A program made the position numbers and the translations under genes. From Halorubrum trapanicum (lineage in GTDB: Archaea; Halobacteriota; Halobacteria; Halobacteriales; Haloferacaceae), in NCBI RefSeq assembly GCF_017873555.1, contig NZ_JAGGKE010000001.1:124001-188000 (forward strand): a stretch of 64,000 nucleotides of DNA, given 5' to 3'. Under the pieces are notes generated by a model, which was not told the origin of the DNA, did not search any database, and saw only the letters and a list, made by a program, of their open reading frames with translations. The stretch's first letter is position 1, and each line of letters opens with the position of its first letter. This document shows positions 58,405 to 64,000 of the stretch, one piece after another.

Positions 58405-61400
58405 ATGAGCAACGAGGACGCCGAGCGCTCCGCCCCGCGGTCCGATCCGAAGGGCGATCGCTCGGCGTCCGACGCGTCCGAATCCGGCGGGGAGGCGGCG
58501 GACGCAACCGAGGCGGACGCACCGGAAGCGGGCGCGGCAGAGGCGGACGCGACAGGGGCAGATGGGCCGGACGAAGACACGCCGAGCGCGACGGATTCGC
58601 CCCCGAAATCGCCGGATCAGACGGGTGACGACAGCTCGGGCGACGACAGCCCGAGCGACGACAGCTCAGACGACGACAGCCCGAACGACGACAACCCGGA
58701 CGACGGAGCGTCCGAACCACCCGAATTCGACGAGGGGACGGGATCGAACGACGGGTCTCCGGTCGTCACCGGCCGGTACTCCTGGCGGTCGCTGCTCGCG
58801 GAGCGCGGACACGAGGGCGCCGCGAAGCGCGTGTACGGCGACGTGCCGGACGCGCCGGCGGTCCCGGGCGACGCGGTCGCGCTCCACCTCCCAGACGGCG
58901 TCGACGAGGTGATCCGGGCCGCCGGCGTCGACGAACCCTTCGAGACCGACGGTGAGACCGCCGTTCCCGGCCACGGCACCCTCGAGCGAGGCACGCTCGT
59001 GATCGGTCCGGACGCCGTCCTCCTCAGCGGTTCGGCGGTCGTACCGACGGGCGAGCGACGCGCGACGCCCCCGACCTCCCTGACCGCTGAGACCGACGAG
59101 AACGGGGGCGAAACCGCAGACGACGCCGAGGGGAGCGCGGACGCCGATCCCGAGACGGACTCAGACGAGGTGGCGGAGCCGGATCCGGCGGAGACCGCCG
59201 ACGCGGCGGACGTCGACCCCGACGCCGACCCGGACCCCGACGCCGGCTCGGACTCTGTCTTCGCCGGTCCGGTCGGTCGGGGCGGCGTCCCCGGAATCGT
59301 CGTCGCGCCCGGAGACGGCGTCGAGTCGGTCCCGGCGCGCGCGCCGACCCCGGAGGAGTGGGACCGCGTCGAGTTCGATCCGGCGGACCTCCTCGGGTTC
59401 GATCCGAGCGAGTCGGAGTACCGGTTCCGCGCGGCCGCCGCGGTCGGCGACGTCCTCTGGGACATGTGTGCGGCCCGGTACGACCCCTACTCGGTCCCGG
59501 TGTTGAAGGGGTACTACACGTGGGACGACTACCGCGAGGAGTTCTTCCTCGACGAGGAGGGGAACCCGCCGACCGAGGAGAACGAGGCGGGAGCGGAGGT
59601 GCCGCTCTCGTTCACCCACGAGGACAAGACGGAGGCGCTCGGTTTCGACCCGGACCGCACCGAGGAGCTGCTCGGCGCGGGCGAAAGCGCCGCCGCCGAA
59701 CTCGCGGACCTCGTCGACGAGCGGACCGTCGACGTCAACCCGGAGATCGACGAGGACGCGTTCTTCTCGACCGCGTCGGGCCACACCACCCTGACGAACC
59801 GGTACGACTTGGAGAAGGCGGTGCCGATGCCGAAGAAGACGCACTTCCGCGAGGAGGAGCGCTACTGGGTGAACAAGCCGTACGCGTTCGTCATCGTCTT
59901 CCGGTCGACGAAGGAGAACGAGGTGAAGTACTACGCGGTCCAGCCGTACCGGACGGAGATCGAGGCGGACCTCACCGAGTTCCTCACCGGGAAGCTCCGG
60001 ACGTCGATCAAGTACGCCGACGAGTCGATCGCGGGCGGCGACGAGGCGTTCCGCGAGGAGGTGATCGTCGAGGAGACGCGCTCGCTGCTCGACCGGTTCG
60101 ACCTCTACGAGGACGGCGGTGACGAGCGCGGGATCGCGGACACGCTGGTCGACCGGTTCGGCGTCGACCCGACGGACGGGATCGCCGGGCGGATCGCGGA
60201 GTCGCTGGGGTACGAGCCGCCCGTAGAGTCGCCGTCGGACCCGCCGTCGATTAGCGCCCGCCCGGAGCCGGCCGTCCTCGCGGAGGACGCCGAGACGCTC
60301 TCCGAACATCAGGTCGAGAAGCTGCTGTACTACCTCAAACGGGACTTCATCGGCTACGAGCGGATCGATCCGATCAAGTACGACATCAACGTCGAGGACA
60401 TCTCCTGTGACGGGTACAACTCGCCCGTCTTCGTCTACCACTCGGAGTACGAGCAGATCATCACGAACATCCACCACGGCACCGACGAGCTGGACGACTT
60501 CGTCGTGAAGCTCGCCCAGCGCTCCGGGAAGGGGATCTCGAAGCGCCGGCCGCAGGTGGACGCCACCCTCCCGGACGGCTCGCGCGCCCAGCTCACGCTC
60601 GGCCGCGAGGTCTCCGACCACGGGACCAACTACACCATCCGGCAGTTCAACGACGTCCCGTTCACGCCGATCGACCTGATCAACTGGAAGACGTTCTCGC
60701 TCGACGAGATGGCGTTCCTCTGGCTCTCGATCGAGAACCACAAGAGCCTGATCTTCGCGGGCGGCACCGCCTCCGGGAAGACGACGAGCCTGAACGCGGT
60801 CTCGCTTTTCATCCCCTCGAACGCGAAGATCGTCTCCATCGAGGACACCCGCGAGGTGGAGCTTCCTCAGCGCAACTGGATCGCCTCGGTCACGCGCCCC
60901 TCCTTCTCCGACGACGACAAGGGGGACATCGACGAGTTCGACCTGCTGGAGGCCGCGCTCCGCCAGCGCCCCGACTACATCGTGATGGGCGAGATCCGCG
61001 GCGAGGAGGGCCGCACGGCCTTCCAAGTGATGTCCACGGGCCACACCACCTACACCACGTTCCACGCCGACTCCGTCGGCGAGGTGCTCAAGCGGTTCAC
61101 CACCGACCCGATCAACGTCTCGAAGACGATGTTCACGGCCCTCGATCTGGTCTCCATCCAGACGTCGACCCGCGTTCAGGGGAAGAAGGTGCGCCGGAAC
61201 AAGTCGATCACCGAGATCAACCACTACGACGCCGAGAACGACGAGATCAACGTTCAGGACGTGTTCCAGTGGCAGGCGGAGACGGACGAGTTCCTCCAGA
61301 TGGGCGACTCGAACACCCTCGAAGACATCATGTTCGACCGCGGCTGGAGCCGGGCGACCCTCGACGAGGAGCTCCGCAAGCGTCGGGTCGTGTTGGCGTA

Positions 61401-62343
61401 CCTCATCGACCGCGGACTCAACAGCTACGCGCAGGTGGCGGCGACGTTCCAGGCGTTCATCAACGACCCGGAGACGGTGCTGGCGCTGATGGCGAACGAC
61501 GAGCTGGAGCGCTCGCTGGAGGACCTCCGCGAGATGGAGTCGGTGCTGATCAACGTCGACCGCGACAAGGAGGAGCTGGTCCCGCGGCCCGACCCGGACG
61601 CCGAGGCCGAGGCGGCGGTCGCCGAGATTCTCGACTCGGCCGAGGACCTGTTCGAGACGTACCGCGGCGAGGTTCCCGACTCGGTCGCGGACGCCCTCCT
61701 GGAGATGGACAGCGCCCGCGACGTCGAAGCCCGCCCGACAGCCGAGCGCGAGGCCCTCGCCGAGACGGCTCGGGAGGCGGACGCGACCGCGACGGATCCG
61801 GATACGGCGGCGAACGCGACCGACGCGGGCCTGATCGATGCGGACGCGACGACCAAGGACGCGACGACTACGGATCCGATCGACGCCGACCCCTCTGCCG
61901 CCCCGTCTCCCGGCCCCGCTCACGGCGACTTCGAGGGGGTTTCTGAGGGGGACGCGACCGCGGCCGGCGACGGCTCCGGCGATTCCGGAGAGATAGACTT
62001 CGAAGAGCCGTTCGACGAGGGAGTCGACGTACTCTCGTCGTCCGCGGAGCCGTCCGAGCGGGGCGCGGTACCCGAGACGGACGCCGCACCGGACGTGAGC
62101 GAGGGGTTCAGCGCCGCCGACCCCGTCGCGGGCGACGGTCCCGACGGAACCGTTGACGGGGAGCCAGGCGAGACCGACGAGGAGGGGACGGCGGCCGGCG
62201 GCGACGCGGCGACCGACGGCGTTGAAACGGCCGAGAGCGCCGACGCCGACGCCGACGACGCCGCTGAATCCGACGACATCGACCCCGACGACGACATCGA
62301 CGACTGGGGGTTCGACGCCGTCGAGTCCGCGGAGGAGGGGTGA
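58405..62343 (+). CDS. Type IV pilus/secretion ATPase (PilB/VirB11-like) with very long acidic extensions
   Basis: A 1312-residue protein. The first 250 residues are mostly Asp, Glu, Ala and Ser, interrupted by a short globular part (YSWRSLLAERGHEGAAKRVY). The ATPase core is central: N-domain (KKTHFREEERYWVNKPYAF), Walker A FAGGTASGKTTSLNAV (about residue 785), Asp box EDTREVELPQ, Walker B DYIVMGEIRGEEGRTAFQ and a His box (STGHTTYTTFHAD). The last 220 residues are acidic and disordered. It powers assembly of type IV pili or related filaments with the membrane protein that follows. The ATG at 58405 is chosen. Confidence 0.9.
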   Translation: MSNEDAERSAPRSDPKGDRSASDASESGGEAADATEADAPEAGAAEADATGADGPDEDTPSATDSPPKSPDQTGDDSSGDDSPSDDSSDDDSPNDDNPDDGASEPPEFDEGTGSNDGSPVVTGRYSWRSLLAERGHEGAAKRVYGDVPDAPAVPGDAVALHLPDGVDEVIRAAGVDEPFETDGETAVPGHGTLERGTLVIGPDAVLLSGSAVVPTGERRATPPTSLTAETDENGGETADDAEGSADADPETDSDEVAEPDPAETADAADVDPDADPDPDAGSDSVFAGPVGRGGVPGIVVAPGDGVESVPARAPTPEEWDRVEFDPADLLGFDPSESEYRFRAAAAVGDVLWDMCAARYDPYSVPVLKGYYTWDDYREEFFLDEEGNPPTEENEAGAEVPLSFTHEDKTEALGFDPDRTEELLGAGESAAAELADLVDERTVDVNPEIDEDAFFSTASGHTTLTNRYDLEKAVPMPKKTHFREEERYWVNKPYAFVIVFRSTKENEVKYYAVQPYRTEIEADLTEFLTGKLRTSIKYADESIAGGDEAFREEVIVEETRSLLDRFDLYEDGGDERGIADTLVDRFGVDPTDGIAGRIAESLGYEPPVESPSDPPSISARPEPAVLAEDAETLSEHQVEKLLYYLKRDFIGYERIDPIKYDINVEDISCDGYNSPVFVYHSEYEQIITNIHHGTDELDDFVVKLAQRSGKGISKRRPQVDATLPDGSRAQLTLGREVSDHGTNYTIRQFNDVPFTPIDLINWKTFSLDEMAFLWLSIENHKSLIFAGGTASGKTTSLNAVSLFIPSNAKIVSIEDTREVELPQRNWIASVTRPSFSDDDKGDIDEFDLLEAALRQRPDYIVMGEIRGEEGRTAFQVMSTGHTTYTTFHADSVGEVLKRFTTDPINVSKTMFTALDLVSIQTSTRVQGKKVRRNKSITEINHYDAENDEINVQDVFQWQAETDEFLQMGDSNTLEDIMFDRGWSRATLDEELRKRRVVLAYLIDRGLNSYAQVAATFQAFINDPETVLALMANDELERSLEDLREMESVLINVDRDKEELVPRPDPDAEAEAAVAEILDSAEDLFETYRGEVPDSVADALLEMDSARDVEARPTAEREALAETAREADATATDPDTAANATDAGLIDADATTKDATTTDPIDADPSAAPSPGPAHGDFEGVSEGDATAAGDGSGDSGEIDFEEPFDEGVDVLSSSAEPSERGAVPETDAAPDVSEGFSAADPVAGDGPDGTVDGEPGETDEEGTAAGGDAATDGVETAESADADADDAAESDDIDPDDDIDDWGFDAVESAEEG

Positions 62344-62370
62344 CACGATGTCCGTCGTGAGGGCCGAGCA

Positions 62371-64000
62371 GTGAGCATCGACGTGGACGCGGGCGACGGG
62401 GGTCTCGACGCGAACGTCCTCGCGGAGCTGTGCTATCCGGTGTTCGAGCTGCTGTTCGACTCGGATGGCGACTTCGTGGACGACGTCGAGCGCAAGCTCG
62501 TCGAGGCGCGGATGCCGGACCAGGTCGAGATGTACATCTCGCTGGCGCTCGCCGTCGGGCTGCTGGTCGGCGGGGCGCTCTGGGCGCTCGGGACGCTCGT
62601 CGGCTACGGCGTGTTCTCGCTCGGACTGATCGACCCCGAGGCGCTCTCGCTCGGGATCCCCGCGCCGACGCCCGGCGTTCAGGCGGTGCTTCGGTCGCTC
62701 GTCGTCCCGACCGCGGTGCTCGTCAGCGGTCTCGTCTTCGGCTCGATCGGGTTCGCGATCGGGTTCGGCGGTCTCATCGCGGTCCCGTACTCGCGGGCCT
62801 CCTCGCGGAAGCGCGAGATCAACCTCCTGCTCGCGGACTCCGTCTCGTTCATGTACGCGCTGTCGGTCGGCGGACTCAACCAACTGGAGATCCTCCGCGC
62901 GATGGCGACCGCCGAGGACACCTACGGCGAGGTGTCCCGCGAGTTCCAGAGCATCGTCAACGAGACGGAGTACTTCGGCACCGACTACCGCAACGCGATC
63001 CGCCAGCAGTCGATGGAGACGCCCTCCGACGAGCTCTCGCAGTTCCTCGCCGACATGCTCTCTATCGTCAACTCCGGCGGCGACATGGAGGGCTTCCTGA
63101 AGGACAAAAAGGAGAAACACCTCCGCACGTCGAAACAGGAGCGCGAGATGACGCTGGAGACGCTGGAGCTGTTCGGCGAGATGTACATGACGCTCTCGCT
63201 GTTCCCCCTCCTACTCATCATCATCCTCGTCATCATGGGGATGATGGGCGAGGCCGACGACCGCCTGCTGTACGTCACGGTGTACCTGCTCATTCCGCTG
63301 GTCGGCGTCGGCTTCCTCGTGCTCGTCTCGACGGTGAAACAGGACGACCCGGGCGACGGCTTCCTCCAGCCCGACGGCGGCAGCGAACGGCTCCGACAGA
63401 CCAGCCGGGAGGGCCTGTTCCACTTCGGGCTGGTGGAGGCGTTCGTCGGCAACTTCCGCGTCTTCGACCGCATCCGCGACCGCGAGGGGACTCACAAGAC
63501 GATGGAGATCCTCTCCGCGCCGCACCTCTTCTTGCGCGAGAACCCCCTATACACGCTCGCGCTGACCGTTCCCGCGGCGCTCGCCTTGGTCGGCGTCGCG
63601 GCCGCGGCCGGCTCGGCGCCGACGACGCTCGACGGCTGGATCGCCCGCCCGGTCTGGTCGGCGTTCGTGTGGGTGTACGTCCCCCTCTACGTCGTGTTGC
63701 TCCCGCTCGGGGTCTTCTACGAGTGGCACCAGCGCTCGCGGCGGGCGGTGACGGGGAAGCTCTCCGAGACGCTCCGGAAGCTCTCCTCCGCGAACGACAC
63801 CGGGCAGACGCTGCTCGAGTCCGTGCGCACGGTCTCGGAGACGTCGACCGGGAAGCTCGCGGAGGAGTTCGAGGTGGTTCACGCGAAGGTGAACTACGGG
63901 ATGAGCCTGCGCGACGCCCTCGTGGAGTTCAACAACGCCTACGCGGTGCCCCGGCTCGCGCGGACGGTGAAGCTCATTACGGAGGCGCAGGAGGCCTCCT
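62371..64000 (+). CDS. Archaeal TadC/PilC-type membrane platform protein, truncated by window end
   Basis: Starting at a GTG at 62371, the frame stays open to the window edge (543 codons). It encodes a membrane protein with T2SSF-type domains: helices near residues 50-70 and 105-135, a cytoplasmic helical bundle (SREFQSIVNETEYFGTDYRN, LSQFLADMLSIVNSGGDMEG), more helices (LSLFPLLLIIILVIMGMMGE), and the start of a second such domain near the end. It is the partner of the upstream ATPase, 27 bases after its stop codon. The start could also lie slightly downstream. Confidence 0.87.
   Translation, partial: MSIDVDAGDGGLDANVLAELCYPVFELLFDSDGDFVDDVERKLVEARMPDQVEMYISLALAVGLLVGGALWALGTLVGYGVFSLGLIDPEALSLGIPAPTPGVQAVLRSLVVPTAVLVSGLVFGSIGFAIGFGGLIAVPYSRASSRKREINLLLADSVSFMYALSVGGLNQLEILRAMATAEDTYGEVSREFQSIVNETEYFGTDYRNAIRQQSMETPSDELSQFLADMLSIVNSGGDMEGFLKDKKEKHLRTSKQEREMTLETLELFGEMYMTLSLFPLLLIIILVIMGMMGEADDRLLYVTVYLLIPLVGVGFLVLVSTVKQDDPGDGFLQPDGGSERLRQTSREGLFHFGLVEAFVGNFRVFDRIRDREGTHKTMEILSAPHLFLRENPLYTLALTVPAALALVGVAAAAGSAPTTLDGWIARPVWSAFVWVYVPLYVVLLPLGVFYEWHQRSRRAVTGKLSETLRKLSSANDTGQTLLESVRTVSETSTGKLAEEFEVVHAKVNYGMSLRDALVEFNNAYAVPRLARTVKLITEAQEAS

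Noticed and set aside
59161-63120. Open frame of 1319 codons on the minus strand
   Set aside because: It is antisense to the clear secretion ATPase and its partner. Its composition is the Arg/Val/Leu-rich pattern produced by the third codon position of a GC-rich gene read backwards, and no domain is visible.

Overview
The window is from an extremely halophilic archaeon of the class Halobacteria. The evidence is very high GC with strongly acidic, Asp/Glu-rich proteins, leaderless-looking genes with archaeal TATA boxes, twin-arginine secretion signals and a TatA gene, an archaeal IS200/IS605 element, a bacterial-type gyrBA operon next to archaeal genes (geranylgeranyl reductase family, Mch, e-MtaB-type methylthiotransferase, TrmB), and two-component kinases of haloarchaeal design. 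A Halorubrum-like genus is my guess, from style only.

Layout. 1-2.2 kb: MFS transporter and a PHP-domain phosphatase. 2.2-6.3 kb: an accessory patch with a solo end of a small transposable element, a small membrane protein, a complete IS605-type element (tnpA/tnpB with both terminal hairpins), an archaeal DUF234-type ATPase and a cluster of perfect hairpins. 6.3-15.7 kb: a sugar-acid dehydratase behind an 18-bp perfect palindrome, a TRAM protein, a geranylgeranyl reductase family flavoprotein, a DUF255 thioredoxin-like protein, purD, an acyltransferase, surE and grpE.

15.7-25.2 kb is the most interesting block: GH37 trehalase, a complete sugar ABC importer (ATPase, two permeases, Tat lipoprotein binding protein), a small membrane protein, a cytoplasmic sulfatase of the heparan-N-sulfatase type, and a TrmB regulator. 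Read together these suggest import, desulfation and hydrolysis of a sulfated trehalose such as sulfotrehalose, an osmolyte of haloalkaliphilic archaea. The same block holds two gene relics: an internally deleted TFS/RpoM-like zinc-ribbon gene, and an 18-codon fumarase fragment in antisense.

25.4-45 kb is mostly core and signalling genes: BolA, membrane proteins, fumC, a CPBP protease, sucCD, two histidine kinases, a winged-helix regulator, e-MtaB, a long-chain acyl-CoA ligase, an eIF2B-like/ribose-1,5-bisphosphate isomerase-like protein and a Tat-type hydrolase that lacks an obvious start codon. At 43.8-44.3 kb lies a hairpin-rich intergenic block with repeated TATA motifs. 44.3-56.8 kb: mch, a duplicated PhoU/TrkA-C protein, an iron-type alcohol dehydrogenase, gyrB-gyrA, an ACS-like ligase, a peroxiredoxin, tatA and tRNA-Arg(CCT). 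Downstream of the tRNA are two copies of a tRNA-3'-end-like repeat and then a 489-bp transposed cassette with inverted ends, an 8-bp target duplication and a membrane protein gene but no transposase. The window ends in a type IV pilus/secretion ATPase of unusual size (1312 codons) and its membrane partner, which runs off the edge.
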